This document shows, one piece after another, positions 8,384 to 17,311 of a DNA stretch of 64,000 bases (position 1 is its first letter; every line of letters begins with the position of its first letter). Below the pieces are notes generated by a model. The model was given only the letters and a program-made list of their open reading frames with translations, was not told the origin of the DNA and made no database searches. The translations under genes and the position numbers were made by a program. The stretch spans positions 8,928,001 through 8,992,000 of the forward strand of contig NZ_CP015098.1 in assembly GCF_001611795.1 (NCBI RefSeq), in the 5' to 3' direction. This DNA is from Streptomyces qaidamensis (lineage in GTDB: Bacteria > Actinomycetota > Actinomycetes > Streptomycetales > Streptomycetaceae).

Positions 8384-8463
8384 AGTTGTGAGTATCAGTT
8401 TTGTGATTCGACCGGCGGACTGCAGTCGACACCTCACCCGGTTCGGCCTCGGCAAACGCCGCT

Positions 8464-9492
8464 TCATCGACCAGACGGAGTCCCCCCGTCAGGCGATGCC
8501 GTGCTACCACGCAGGATCAACGAACCGGGGGAGACTGCCGTGTACGGGCCGTCGTTGCCCGGCTCGGTCTTGAGCCGTCGGATCATCCACAGCGCGCAGC
8601 CGGTGGCCATCTCCTGGATGGGCAGGCCGATCGTGGTGAGTCCGGGGCCCCACCAGGAGAAGCCGGGCTCGTCGCCGAACCCGACCACGGACAGATCCTG
8701 GGGCACCTTGACGCCCTGCCGGGACAGCTCCTCCAGGACGCCGAGGGTGAGCTGGATCGACCCAAGCACCAGCGCGGTGGGCGCATCCGGGTCGGACAGC
8801 AGCCGGCGTACCGTCGCGCGGCCGTGGTCGACCGACGACGGCGGGCCCAGCTCCGCACGCCCGGCGTCGTCCGGCAGGCCGCCTTCGCGCAGGGCGCTGC
8901 GGAACCCGCGCAGACGCTCGGCGCCGGTGGGCAGCTCCTCGGGGCCGCCGAGGTAGGCGAGGCGTGTGTGGCCCTGTGCCACCAGGTGGGCCGTGGCCCG
9001 GCGCAGCGCCTCCCGGTCGTCCACGCCGAACCACTGCGAACCCAGCGACGGGTGCCGGCGCAGCAACTGCACATGCGGGAGGGCACGCAACAGCTTGACG
9101 GACTCGCTGTGCGGGCGCGCGCTGGGCACGATGATGACGGCGGCCACGCGGTTCGCGGACAGTTCCCGCAGGTGGCGCAGCTCCGCCGTCCGGTCGTCGT
9201 CGGTCTCCGACAGCATCAGCTGGAAGCCCTCGGACTCCATGTTCTTGGACAGCTCGTGCGCGATGGTCGAGTAGAAGCTGTTGCGGATGTCGGGGATCAC
9301 GAGCGCGACCACGTTGCTGGACGCTCCGCGCATCATCCGGGCCGCACGGTTGCCCACGTACCCCATGTCGGAAGCGGCCTGGCGGACGCGGAACTTCGTC
9401 TCCTCGCTGATGCGCGGATCGTCGGCCAGCGCCCGTCCCACCGTCGACACGGAGACTCCGAGGCGCTCGGCGATGTCCCTGGTGGTGATCAC
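8464..9492 (-). CDS. LacI family transcriptional regulator
   Basis: This 342-residue LacI protein has an N-terminal helix-turn-helix (TTRDIAERLGVSVSTVGRAL), a hinge helix (GNRAARMMRG) and a periplasmic-binding-like sensor domain ending near GSLILRGST. The GTG at 9492 is preferred because GAGGAG lies 9 nt upstream and the helix-turn-helix then starts at residue 3. A longer frame would begin at 9531 without a usable ribosome site. Its own operator copy lies at 9539. Five such palindromes across 1.4-12.3 kb mark its probable regulon: eno paralogue, FMN reductase, FAH-family gene, dehydrogenase-kinase-cupin operon and itself. The inducer is unknown. Confidence 0.93.
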   Translation of the reverse strand: MITTRDIAERLGVSVSTVGRALADDPRISEETKFRVRQAASDMGYVGNRAARMMRGASSNVVALVIPDIRNSFYSTIAHELSKNMESEGFQLMLSETDDDRTAELRHLRELSANRVAAVIIVPSARPHSESVKLLRALPHVQLLRRHPSLGSQWFGVDDREALRRATAHLVAQGHTRLAYLGGPEELPTGAERLRGFRSALREGGLPDDAGRAELGPPSSVDHGRATVRRLLSDPDAPTALVLGSIQLTLGVLEELSRQGVKVPQDLSVVGFGDEPGFSWWGPGLTTIGLPIQEMATGCALWMIRRLKTEPGNDGPYTAVSPGSLILRGSTASPDGGTPSGR

Positions 9493-9538
9493 GTAAGGAG
9501 TCTCCTCGGCTGACTGGTCCCGTGTCGTCACTTTCCGT

Positions 9539-9554
9539 GTGCCAACGATAGCAC
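9539..9554. promoter_or_regulatory. LacI-type operator, autoregulatory
   Basis: GTGCCAACGATAGCAC matches the palindrome with one substitution (GCC for GCT). It lies 46 bp upstream of the preferred LacI start and 57 bp from the perfect copy at 9611, so the regulator could bridge both. Confidence 0.7.
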
Positions 9555-9610
9555 CGGTGTTGCGCTCCGTGGTCGCCTGGAGCTGAGCCCTCGAGCGTAT
9601 GCTCGGTCGA

Positions 9611-9626
9611 GTGCTAACGTTAGCAC
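9611..9626. promoter_or_regulatory. LacI-type operator, perfect palindrome
   Basis: GTGCTAACGTTAGCAC is a perfect 16-bp inverted repeat with the central CG typical of LacI-family operators. It lies 51 bp before the GTG of the FAH-family gene. It is the best-conserved of the five copies and a natural anchor for defining the motif. Confidence 0.8.
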
Positions 9627-9677
9627 TGATGGATGGGACGTGCAGCCGCCCGCGGCTGCCTAGTTGCGGAGGTGTCC

Positions 9678-10457
9678 GTGCGCATCGTCAGATATGCCGT
9701 CGGCGGCGAACGTCATTACGGAGAGCTTGAATCCGGAGGCGTCGGTATCGCCAGATTCGAAGGCGATCCCTTTACCGGATTGTCCCCTGCGGGGCACACC
9801 GACCGAGTCGATGACGTCGTCGTCCTCCCGCCGGTCGACCGGCCCCGGATTTTCGGATTCGCCTACAACTACGCCTCACATGTCGGCGAGACCGACCGTG
9901 AGATCCCCGAGGTGCCGGTGTGCTTCATGAAGCCGAGTACGGCGGTGGTGGGGCCGGGCGACGCGATCGTGTATCCGTCCGACGGCGAACTGATTCATTT
10001 CGAGGGCGAGTTGGTCGTCGTCATCGGAAAGGAGGCTCGCCATGTCAAGCCCTCCGAAGCCGCTGACCACATCCTCGGCTACACGTGCGGCAATGACGTC
10101 AGCGACCGTGTCGTCCAGCGCAAGGAGAGCGCGTTCGGAACGCTTCTCATCGGGAAGGGGCAAGACACCTTCGCGCCCCTCGGGCCCGTCATCGCGACGG
10201 AACTCGACCCATCGGGACTGGCCCTGACCACCCGGGTGAACGGCACCGTCGTGCAGTCCGCGAGCACGGCCGACCTGCTGCTCCCGGTTCCGGAGATCGT
10301 CAGCTACCTCAGCCGCTATCTGACGCTGCTCCCCGGGGACGTGATCATGACCGGCACGCCCTCCGGTGTCGGACCGATACGCCCCGGGGACGAGGTCGAA
10401 GTGGAGATCGAGGGCATCGGCGTCCTGCGCAATCCGGTCGTGGCCGAGAGCCGTTGA
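9678..10457 (+). CDS. Fumarylacetoacetate hydrolase family protein
   Basis: This is a 259-residue member of the FAH family, which includes acylpyruvate hydrolases, oxaloacetate decarboxylases and 2-hydroxyhepta-2,4-diene-1,7-dioate isomerases. The metal-binding acidic residues appear in IHFEGELVVVIG and in GNDVSDR, and MTGTPSGVGP is the conserved substrate-site loop. The GTG at 9678 is chosen because GGAGG is 5 nt upstream. It is convergent with the MFS gene across a strong hairpin. The LacI operator at 9611 puts it in the regulon, where it probably cleaves or decarboxylates a 2-oxo acid intermediate. Confidence 0.9.
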   Translation: MRIVRYAVGGERHYGELESGGVGIARFEGDPFTGLSPAGHTDRVDDVVVLPPVDRPRIFGFAYNYASHVGETDREIPEVPVCFMKPSTAVVGPGDAIVYPSDGELIHFEGELVVVIGKEARHVKPSEAADHILGYTCGNDVSDRVVQRKESAFGTLLIGKGQDTFAPLGPVIATELDPSGLALTTRVNGTVVQSASTADLLLPVPEIVSYLSRYLTLLPGDVIMTGTPSGVGPIRPGDEVEVEIEGIGVLRNPVVAESR

Positions 10458-10489
10458 CCGGCGGACGCCCCCGGTGTCCACGAACGACG

Positions 10490-10522
10490 GGGCCTGCCCA
10501 CCGCTCGGCGGTGGGCAGGCCC
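10490..10522. terminator. Bidirectional terminator, 15-bp stem
   Basis: GGGCCTGCCCACCGC at 10490-10504 pairs perfectly with 10508-10522 across a TCG loop. It lies between the convergent FAH-family and MFS genes and probably ends both transcripts. Confidence 0.85.
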
Positions 10523-10546
10523 TCTGAGTGCCGGCGGAGCGTGCGG

Positions 10547-11815
10547 TCAGCGGACCGCGTTGTTGAATTGCGCGGGCCGGACGAATGCCAGGGCGACGAC
10601 GCCCAGCAACGGCAGGACGGTGACCTGGAGCATCCCCGCCCGGCTCCAGCCGAAGGAGTCCACGAGCGCGGCGAAGAGCAGGCCCGAGAACGCCGCCGGC
10701 CCGTAGTAGCCGGTGACGAAGAGGCCGGAGGCGCGCCCGATCTGCGTCGGCCGGACCGCCCGCTGGATCGCGCTGTTGGTGTTCGGGTAGATGAAGCCCA
10801 GCCCAAAGGCGCCCATCAGGAAGGCGAACACGCACTGCACCTCCACCGCGGCCCGCGTCTCGTAGATGCACACGCTGATGACCGAGACGGCGAGCAGGCT
10901 GAGGATCAGCAGGTTGCGCTGGTTCACCCGGTCACCGAGCCAGCCGCCGAGTATGGCCGTCATGCCGCCGAAGCCGAGGAGGCTCATGGCCAGGGCCGCC
11001 TGCTCGGGGGAGTAGTGCAGCGAGCTGATCAGGTACGTCGGATACAGGCCGAGGAACCCGTAGATCGCCACACCGCTGACGACGGCGTGGACGGTCAGGG
11101 CGATGGTGTTGCGGTTGTAGGCGGAGGCCGGCATGTGCTCGTACGTCCTGGTCGAGAGGACCTTCTCGACGGAGGTCTCGGTCAGACCCGTCTTCACGAG
11201 GAACAGGGAGGCGGCGGCGATCAGCAGCCCAGCCGTGCCGAACAGGTAGAAGGGCGAGTGCCAGGTGCCGTGCATGCTCATGAGCTCGACGCCGATCAGC
11301 GGTGCGATGAACACGCCGACGGAGTAGCCCACGCCGATCACACCGAAGGCGAGGCCGCGCCGGTGGGCGAAGAAGGCGCCCATCGCCGCGAAGATCGCCG
11401 CAGACTGCATGCCCTCGCCGAAGCCCGAGACGACCCGGTACAGGGTCATGTCGGCGAAGCCGGTCGCCAGCGGCGTGGCCATGGTGCCCAGGGAGTAGAT
11501 CACGATGCTGGCGAGCAGCACCGTCTTGCGGCGGAAGCGGTCCAGGAGGTAGCCCGCGGGCAGACCGGCCAGCGCCATGCCGAGGGTGAAGTTCGTGGCC
11601 AGCAGCCCGCCCTGCTCCAGGGAGAATCCGTACTCCTGACGAATGTTGGGGAGCAGCGGGGGGAAGACCTGGCGGTCCATCGCATTGACCATGTAGGAGA
11701 GAACGATCAGCAGGAAGCCCAGCCCGATCATGCTCTTGGAAAGGGGAGGGGCGCTGGTCTCCTCCGTGTCGTCGGCGGGCATGGCACTGGTGTCGACTTG
11801 CGCTGCGTGAGTCAC
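10547..11815 (-). CDS. MFS transporter
   Basis: The 422-residue product is a 12-helix major facilitator protein in the cytoplasmic membrane. The first helix region (GLGFLLIVLSYMVNAMDRQVFPPLL) and the LDRFRRKTVLL loop between helices 2 and 3 are typical of the anion:cation or aromatic-acid symporter branch. The GTG at 11815 has AGGAG 5 nt upstream; the ATG at 11782 lacks a ribosome site. Its position between the LacI-controlled units suggests that it imports their substrate, probably an organic acid. No copy of the palindrome lies directly before it. Confidence 0.88.
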   Translation of the reverse strand: MTHAAQVDTSAMPADDTEETSAPPLSKSMIGLGFLLIVLSYMVNAMDRQVFPPLLPNIRQEYGFSLEQGGLLATNFTLGMALAGLPAGYLLDRFRRKTVLLASIVIYSLGTMATPLATGFADMTLYRVVSGFGEGMQSAAIFAAMGAFFAHRRGLAFGVIGVGYSVGVFIAPLIGVELMSMHGTWHSPFYLFGTAGLLIAAASLFLVKTGLTETSVEKVLSTRTYEHMPASAYNRNTIALTVHAVVSGVAIYGFLGLYPTYLISSLHYSPEQAALAMSLLGFGGMTAILGGWLGDRVNQRNLLILSLLAVSVISVCIYETRAAVEVQCVFAFLMGAFGLGFIYPNTNSAIQRAVRPTQIGRASGLFVTGYYGPAAFSGLLFAALVDSFGWSRAGMLQVTVLPLLGVVALAFVRPAQFNNAVR

Positions 11816-12527
11816 TACGGCTCCTGAGGAGGAACGGGCCACGGCAGGCCGCGGTGGACGTATCGCCGGTACGGGGTGATGCGCACGGCGGCCGGATGCG
11901 GTGAGGCGAGAAGGGTGAGCTGAAAAACGGCACGGTCGGGCCGGCATGTGGCGAGAAAGCGCCGACCGGCGATATGGGGGGCGAAGGGGCAGCCGCGCGG
12001 TCGGATGCCGCGTGCGGAATTCAGCCGTATGTCGCCCGTCGGGGACGTCCGTGGCTATGGCGTCTTCGACAGCCGGATCTCGTGCGTTCCACGCTCTGGT
12101 CACACGGTCGGCGTTGCCAGAACGATGAAGGGAAGTTCAGGGCGCGTCAAGATGTGAACGCCGGATTTCTTCGGCGGCCCCCGTTTTCCGCTTGGTAACC
12201 GGCTTGTTGTCTCGCTCTTGACGCAGAGAAGCCCGCCAGTGCTATCGTTAGCACCAGTGGCTATGACAGAGTGATACGACGTGCCTCGGCATCTCGTGAC
12301 CCGTACCCGTGACGTGGCGCGCCGCCCCGACCGACCACAAGTCGGCGGGCACCGGCACCCCACCCGAGCCCTGCGAACCTCTCCACCCCACCCACGGCGA
12401 CCGAAGGCCCGATCGGGCGTGACATCGGCCGCCGTGCCGGATGACGATCAAACCTGCTGACCGACGCGACCGGGCGGGACGCCCGGCCGTCCGCTGCGGC
12501 CGCACGATTCTGCGAGGACGACCTGCC
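11816..12527. other. Divergent intergenic region with promoter and operator
   Basis: This 712-bp gap separates the MFS gene from the dehydrogenase operon. I find no convincing gene in it. It holds the LacI-type palindrome at 12239. A TTGACG at 12218 followed by TATCGT at 12243, inside the palindrome, could be the promoter of the downstream operon. The roughly 270-bp leader from there to the ATG at 12528 is unusually long and shows no clear structure that I can defend. Confidence 0.5.
12239..12254. promoter_or_regulatory. LacI-type operator before the dehydrogenase operon
   Basis: GTGCTATCGTTAGCAC is an almost perfect palindrome of the same class as the site at 9611. It covers the predicted -10 of the operon starting at 12528, a position suited to simple repression. 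Confidence 0.75.
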
Positions 12528-13532
12528 ATGAAACCACCGAGCCGCCCCGGCACCGTGCTGCTCACCGACTACGCCTGGCCCGACGACTCGGTCGAGCGGT
12601 CGGTCATCGAGAACGCGGGCCACACCCTGGTGACCGGCCCCGCCGAGCCCTCCTCCGCCGGGGCGATCGAGAAGCTGGTGGCCGAGCACCGCCCTGCCGG
12701 CATCCTGACCTGCTGGGCCCCGGTCTCCGCCACCGCGATCGGGACCTCCCCGGATCTCCGTGTCGTGGCCCGGCTCGGAGTGGGCCTGGACAACATCGCC
12801 GTGGACACGGCCACCGAGCAGGGCGTGTGGGTCACCAACGTTCCGGACTACTGCGTCGAGGAGGTCTCCGACCACGCCGTAGGCATGGTCCTGGCCTGGA
12901 CGCGCGGCCTGGCCGTCCTCGACCGCGAGGTCCGGGCGGGCCGCTGGAACCCGGCGAGCGCACGGCTGCGCCGGCTGTCGACGCTGACCTGCGGCATCGT
13001 CGGCTTCGGGCGGATCGGACGCGCCACGGCACGCAGGCTCGGCGCGTTCGGCTGCCGGATCCTGGCCCACGACCCGCACCCGCCGCGGGACGCTCCCGGC
13101 GTGGAGATGACCGGCCTGGAGGAACTGCTGCGCCGTAGCGACGTGGTGATCCTGCACGTGCCGCTCACGCCCGCCACCCACCACATCATCGGAAGCGACC
13201 AGCTGGCGCTGATGCGGCCGGGCGGTCTGCTGGTCAACGTCAGCCGGGGTGGCCTCGTCGACACCGACGCTGTGATCAAGGCGCTCGACAGCGGGCACCT
13301 GGACGGCGCCGCCTTCGACGTCCTGGAGACCGAGCCGGACGTCCCCGCCGGGCTCTCGGCACAGCCCGGGGCGCTCCTCACCCCGCACGTCGCCTTCTCC
13401 TCCGACGCGTCGGTCATCGAGCTGCGCCGCCGCGCCGCCGAGGAAGTCGTACGGGTCCTGGCGGGCGGGACACCGGCCCACGCCTGCAACACCCCTCGTG
13501 ACCTGCCCGCCGGGTCGGGTGACCCGCGATGA
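12528..13532 (+). CDS. D-2-hydroxyacid dehydrogenase (PGDH-like)
   Basis: This is a 334-residue NAD-dependent D-isomer-specific 2-hydroxyacid dehydrogenase. The dinucleotide motif GIVGFGRIGRATARRLGAFG is near residues 152-171. The catalytic Arg lies in NVSRGGLVD, Glu in LETEPD and His in LTPHVAFSSD. The ATG at 12528 has GAGGA about 9 nt upstream. It overlaps the following kinase-like gene by ATGA, so the two are translationally coupled. As first gene of a LacI-controlled operon it may oxidise the imported hydroxy acid or reduce a keto acid; the substrate is unknown. Confidence 0.9.
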   Translation: MKPPSRPGTVLLTDYAWPDDSVERSVIENAGHTLVTGPAEPSSAGAIEKLVAEHRPAGILTCWAPVSATAIGTSPDLRVVARLGVGLDNIAVDTATEQGVWVTNVPDYCVEEVSDHAVGMVLAWTRGLAVLDREVRAGRWNPASARLRRLSTLTCGIVGFGRIGRATARRLGAFGCRILAHDPHPPRDAPGVEMTGLEELLRRSDVVILHVPLTPATHHIIGSDQLALMRPGGLLVNVSRGGLVDTDAVIKALDSGHLDGAAFDVLETEPDVPAGLSAQPGALLTPHVAFSSDASVIELRRRAAEEVVRVLAGGTPAHACNTPRDLPAGSGDPR

Positions 13533-14593
13533 ACGCGAGCTCCGCGCAGATGAGTGCGGCCCTCGGGCCCGGCACCGCGCTGACGGACTTCCTGATCACC
13601 CAGTGCCTCGCCGAACCGGGCGAAACCGCCCGCTGGACGCCGCTGGCCGGCGGCGTCTCGTCCGACCTGTGGCGGGTGGACCTGCCCGGACGTTCCCTCT
13701 GCGTCAAGCGTGCCCTGGCCAAACTGAAGGTGACGGCCGACTGGCAGGCACCGGTGTCGCGCAACGCCTACGAGTGGGCCTGGATGCGGTTCGCCTCCCG
13801 GCACCGCCCGGACAGCGTCCCCGGCCTGCTGGCCCACGACCCCGGAGCCGGCCTGTTCGCCATGGAGTACCTTCCTCCCGAGCGGTACCCCGTCTGGAAG
13901 GCGCAGCTGCTGGGGGGTGAGGTGCGGGTGACGACCGCTGCGGCGGTCGGCGAACTGCTCGGCGCGCTGCACGCGGCGAGCGCGGGCGACACGGACCTCG
14001 CGGCGGAGTTCGCCACCGACGACAACTTCCACGCGCTGCGCATCGAGCCGTACCTGCTCGCCACCGCGGCCGCACACCCCTCCCTCGCCGACACCGTCCG
14101 CGGCCTCGCCGACCGCACGGCCACCACCCACGCGGCCCTGGTGCACGGTGACGTCAGCCCCAAGAACATCCTCGTCGGCCCGTCGGGTCCGGTGCTGCTG
14201 GACGCCGAGTGCGCCTGGTACGGGGACCCGGCCTTCGACGTCGCCTTCTGCGTCAACCACCTCCTCCTCAAGAGCCTGGTGGTGCCCGGTTGCCGCGGCG
14301 AACTCCTGCGCTCCGCCCGGGCATTGGCCGAGGCGTACGCCCGCTGTGTCGACTGGGAGCCGCGAGCGGCCGTCGAGGAGCGTGCCGCCACCCTGCTCCC
14401 GGCGCTGCTGCTGGCGCGTGTGGACGGCAAGTCCCCGGTGGAGTACCTCACGGACGACCGGCACCGGCTGTTCGTACGCACGGCGGCGACGGCCCTGCTG
14501 CGGGCGCCGGCTCCCACGATGTCGGACGTCGTGGACCTGTGGGAAACCGCCCTGCCGGCCCAGGCCGAACCCGTCGGCACCCCGCTCGACTGA
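13529..14593 (+). CDS. APH-like phosphotransferase family kinase
   Basis: The 354-residue product has the aminoglycoside phosphotransferase / choline-kinase fold. The Brenner motif is HGDVSPKNIL (about residues 208-217) and the metal-binding segment is LLDAECAWYGDPAFDVAF. Members of this fold phosphorylate small hydroxyl compounds such as 5-methylthioribose, choline or homoserine. The ATG overlaps the preceding stop codon (ATGA). Its coupling to a hydroxyacid dehydrogenase, and its link with an enolase paralogue, suggest phosphorylation of a catabolic sugar acid rather than antibiotic resistance. That is inference. Confidence 0.85.
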   Translation: MNASSAQMSAALGPGTALTDFLITQCLAEPGETARWTPLAGGVSSDLWRVDLPGRSLCVKRALAKLKVTADWQAPVSRNAYEWAWMRFASRHRPDSVPGLLAHDPGAGLFAMEYLPPERYPVWKAQLLGGEVRVTTAAAVGELLGALHAASAGDTDLAAEFATDDNFHALRIEPYLLATAAAHPSLADTVRGLADRTATTHAALVHGDVSPKNILVGPSGPVLLDAECAWYGDPAFDVAFCVNHLLLKSLVVPGCRGELLRSARALAEAYARCVDWEPRAAVEERAATLLPALLLARVDGKSPVEYLTDDRHRLFVRTAATALLRAPAPTMSDVVDLWETALPAQAEPVGTPLD

Positions 14594-14638
14594 CCGACCG
14601 ATGGGCCGGGCCCGACCGGCCCGGCCGAGGAGAGACAC

Positions 14639-15169
14639 ATGCGCAGAGTTGTCACCGGCCACGACGGGAACGGCAGATCGATCGTCGTCAGCGACGGCCC
14701 CGTCCCGCGGAGCCGGGAGTTCGTCAGCCTGCCGGGCTGGGTGTCCCGGCTGCCCTGGGCCACCGAACCGGGCGAAAAGGCCACCCGGTCCGGGGAGGAC
14801 CCCACCCCGGACATCACCAGCCTGCTGCCCGCGCCCGGCGGTACGCGGTTCATCGTGCTGACCTTCCCGCCGGAATCCGCCTTCGCCGACCCGGCGTTCG
14901 ACCCCGCCGCCTTCGACCGGGAGCAGCGGGCCGACTCGCCCGGCATCGCCGAACTCATCGAACCCGACGGCATGCACGCCACCCCGACCGTGGACTACGG
15001 CATCGTGCTGTACGGCGAGATCGTCCTCGAACTCGATGACGGCCACTGCACATCGCTCTCTCCGGGCGACATCGTGATCCAGAACGGCACCCGCCACGCT
15101 TGGCGCAACCGCAGCGACCAGCCGGCCACCATGGCGTTCGTCCTCATCGGCGCGGAACAAGGCGACTGA
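14639..15169 (+). CDS. Cupin-domain protein
   Basis: The 176-residue protein has a single C-terminal cupin barrel: the DYGIVLYGEIVLELDDG strand pair, SLSPGDIVIQNGTRHAWRN and the final hydrophobic strand. The PGDxxxxNGxxHxWxN motif supplies possible metal ligands. The ATG at 14639 is preceded by GAGGAGAG. Lying 45 bp after the kinase gene, it closes the LacI-controlled operon. Cupins in such operons may be isomerases or dioxygenases; none can be assigned here. Confidence 0.85.
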   Translation: MRRVVTGHDGNGRSIVVSDGPVPRSREFVSLPGWVSRLPWATEPGEKATRSGEDPTPDITSLLPAPGGTRFIVLTFPPESAFADPAFDPAAFDREQRADSPGIAELIEPDGMHATPTVDYGIVLYGEIVLELDDGHCTSLSPGDIVIQNGTRHAWRNRSDQPATMAFVLIGAEQGD

Positions 15170-15277
15170 CCGGGGCCGGACTTCAGTAACGGGGGCGATC
15201 CTTGCCGCTGCTTCCTGCGGCTGACGCACCGACCGAGCAGTCGATGAGCGGGACGTTTTCGAGGGCTGCAGGCGCGG

Positions 15278-16495
15278 TCAGAACCAGTGCAGGCAGTGCG
15301 GCGAGCGCTCGGTGCGGAAGAGCGCGTCGGCGAGGGTGGCTGCGCCCGGGTGGTGGACCCGGATGTGTCCGGCCCGTGCGAGTGTGCTCGGGGCGGTGCC
15401 GCCGAGGTAGACGGAGCCCAGGTCGCGGACGTCCAGGGACAGGTCCGGGTCCCGGTCCGTCGGGACGCAGTCGGCCTTGCCGTCCCGGACGGTCAGCAGG
15501 TAGCGGTCGTGTTGGCCGAGGAACGGGTCGTCGATGTCGAGGACCAGCTCGCCGTCCGCGAACCAGCCGCGCGCGGTCAGCGCACGCGGGACGTCCAGCA
15601 GCCGCACCCAGAGCCAGTCCATGTCGCCGCGGACCTCGCCGGCCCGGTAGTCCGCGAACTGCCAGCGCAGCGGGTGATCGGACGGGACGTGCTTGAACAC
15701 CACCTGGGATACCAGGTCGTGTTCGAGGAGGAACCGGGCCAGGGCCGTGAAGACGGCGTCCTCGGTGGCAATCGTCTCGTCCACCGTCAGGGTGCCGGAG
15801 TCGATCGAGTAGCTGGCGTACCCGTCCGGGACGCCGTCGGCGCCCCGGTGCACGGCGATGTAGCGCTGTGCCGGTGATATCGGCGGCTGCCCCGCGCGCA
15901 AGGCCCACCAGCGGTGCGGCCGGGACAGCGCGCCGGGCTGGGCGCGGCGGTACCGGTCGTAGACCTCCTCCAGCATCTCGCCGCACTCGGCCCTGCGCAG
16001 TACCTCGACCGAGCCGGTCGCCGCTCCCTCGGCCACTCCGCTCGCCCGGGGGGCGGCGAGGGCGGCCTTGTGGCGGGGTACCTTCAGCTGCGCCGTGTAC
16101 GTCGCCGGACCGTAGCCGAACCTGCCGTAGATCAGTGCCTCGGAGGCCAGCAGCACGGAGAGCATCTCCCCGCGGCCCCGCAGCTCGGTGAGCTGATGCC
16201 GCATCATCGCGCTGAGCACGCCCTGACGCCGGTGCGAGGGCAGGACGCCCACGGCGGTCACCCCGGGGGCCGGGACGAGCGTCTCACCGGGCAGGGTGAG
16301 CTCGAAGGAGTGCGTGGCGGCGGTCCCGGCGGGCCGCCCGTCCGCCGCCACGGCGATGAGGCAGCGGTCCATTTCGAGCGCCGACCACCAGAGCCCGCCG
16401 CCGTCGACCGGGGTCTCCGGGAAGAGCCCGAAAGCGGCATGGAGGGTGTCGACGAAGACGTCGAGATCCTTGTCGGTCGTGGGACGGATTTCCAT
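15278..16495 (-). CDS. Eis-like GNAT N-acetyltransferase
   Basis: This 405-residue protein matches the Eis (enhanced intracellular survival) acetyltransferase family. It has an N-terminal GNAT domain with the acetyl-CoA loop VGVLPSHRRQGVLSAMM, a second degenerate GNAT domain and a C-terminal sterol-carrier-like domain. The terminal Phe (HCLHWF) is characteristic because its carboxylate acts as the catalytic base in Eis. The ATG at 16495 begins the family homology. Eis proteins acetylate amines, sometimes aminoglycosides; the substrate here is unknown. It is not clearly linked with its neighbours. Confidence 0.9.
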   Translation of the reverse strand: MEIRPTTDKDLDVFVDTLHAAFGLFPETPVDGGGLWWSALEMDRCLIAVAADGRPAGTAATHSFELTLPGETLVPAPGVTAVGVLPSHRRQGVLSAMMRHQLTELRGRGEMLSVLLASEALIYGRFGYGPATYTAQLKVPRHKAALAAPRASGVAEGAATGSVEVLRRAECGEMLEEVYDRYRRAQPGALSRPHRWWALRAGQPPISPAQRYIAVHRGADGVPDGYASYSIDSGTLTVDETIATEDAVFTALARFLLEHDLVSQVVFKHVPSDHPLRWQFADYRAGEVRGDMDWLWVRLLDVPRALTARGWFADGELVLDIDDPFLGQHDRYLLTVRDGKADCVPTDRDPDLSLDVRDLGSVYLGGTAPSTLARAGHIRVHHPGAATLADALFRTERSPHCLHWF

Positions 16496-16605
16496 CGTTG
16501 CCGCTGCCTCCCCGGGCTACCGGCACCACGGCTCGTGGTGTCCGGGCACAGTGCAGCGGCAACTCGTCATGAAGGCAAGGCAATTACCCGGCCAGGAGGT
16601 CCCGG

Positions 16606-16700
16606 TCAGAGGCCGGCGTCGGTCAGCCACTGCCCGGTGGTCCGGGGGGTGATGCCGAGCAGCTTCTGGGCGGAGCTCTCGGGTGTGATCGAGCGGTCCG
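16606..16700 (-). pseudogene. Possible C-terminal scrap of an NmrA/SDR-like protein
   Basis: The last residues read in this frame, SAQKLLGITPRTTGQWLTDAG, resemble the C-terminus of NAD(P)-binding NmrA-type proteins (a GRPPRTxxxW pattern). Nothing recognisable lies upstream in the frame, which becomes antisense to the rhamnosidase remnant. I rate this as a weak call. Confidence 0.25.
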
Positions 16701-16701
16701 G

Positions 16702-17252
16702 AAGCGTGCTCATGGCCGCCCAGGCGCTCGCGCTGGACGAGGGCCTGGTCCCCGAAGGGGAACGCGGGAGGGTCCTGGACGCGCTGGTCGAACTCGTCCA
16801 CGCCCACCGGCCGTTGGGGGGGGCGGCCCCCACTTCAGCGGTGGCACCATCGGCCTGGCCCCCATCGTCAGGGCAGTGCACGCGGGCGGCCGCGACGACG
16901 TCCTCTGGTTCCACAGCGGTCTGGTCGGCATCCGCCGGGCACCGGGCAGTGCCGGCTACCGCGAACTGCTGATCGACCCCGTCCGGTCGGAAGGCTCACC
17001 CGTGCCGAGGGCAACCACCACACCCCGTACGGCGTGGTGTCCGCCCGGTGGCTCCGCGATAACGGCCGGTTCCGGCTCGACGTCCAGCTCCCGGCCAACA
17101 CCACGGCACAGGTCCGGGTACCCACCGGCGGACGCAAGGCCCAAGTGACCCGGGACGGCGCGGTGTTCCAGGGCGTACGGGGCGACCGTGCCACGTACGG
17201 CGTGGCCTCGGGGAGGCAAGAGTTCGTCGCCTACGACGGTGAAAGCCGATGA
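16702..17252 (+). pseudogene. Decayed alpha-L-rhamnosidase C-terminus
   Basis: Pieces in different frames match the catalytic-domain end and C-terminal beta domain of bacterial alpha-L-rhamnosidases (glycoside hydrolase family 78). They read QALALDEGLVPEGERGRVLD, then in a second frame PHFSGGTIGLAPIVRAVHAG, then GSAGYRELLIDP, then TPYGVVSARWLRDNGRF and LDVQLPANTTAQVRVPTGG. The segment between DDVLW and FHSGLVGIR, normally about 45 residues, is deleted. The N-terminal 700 or so residues are absent. It is a clear relic with at least two frameshifts and one deletion. Confidence 0.65.
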
Positions 17253-17253
17253 T

Positions 17254-17292
17254 GCGGGGGACGTGCTGTCCGCCGGACAGCACGTCCCCCGC
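17254..17292. terminator. Strong hairpin, 18-bp stem with GCC loop
   Basis: Bases 17254-17271 pair perfectly with 17275-17292 across a three-base GCC loop. The hairpin lies 19 bp past the end of the minus-strand protease gene and just after the end of the rhamnosidase relic. It is the most stable-looking terminator in the window. Confidence 0.85.
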
Positions 17293-17311
17293 ACGGGGCG
17301 CCGTTCAGTGG

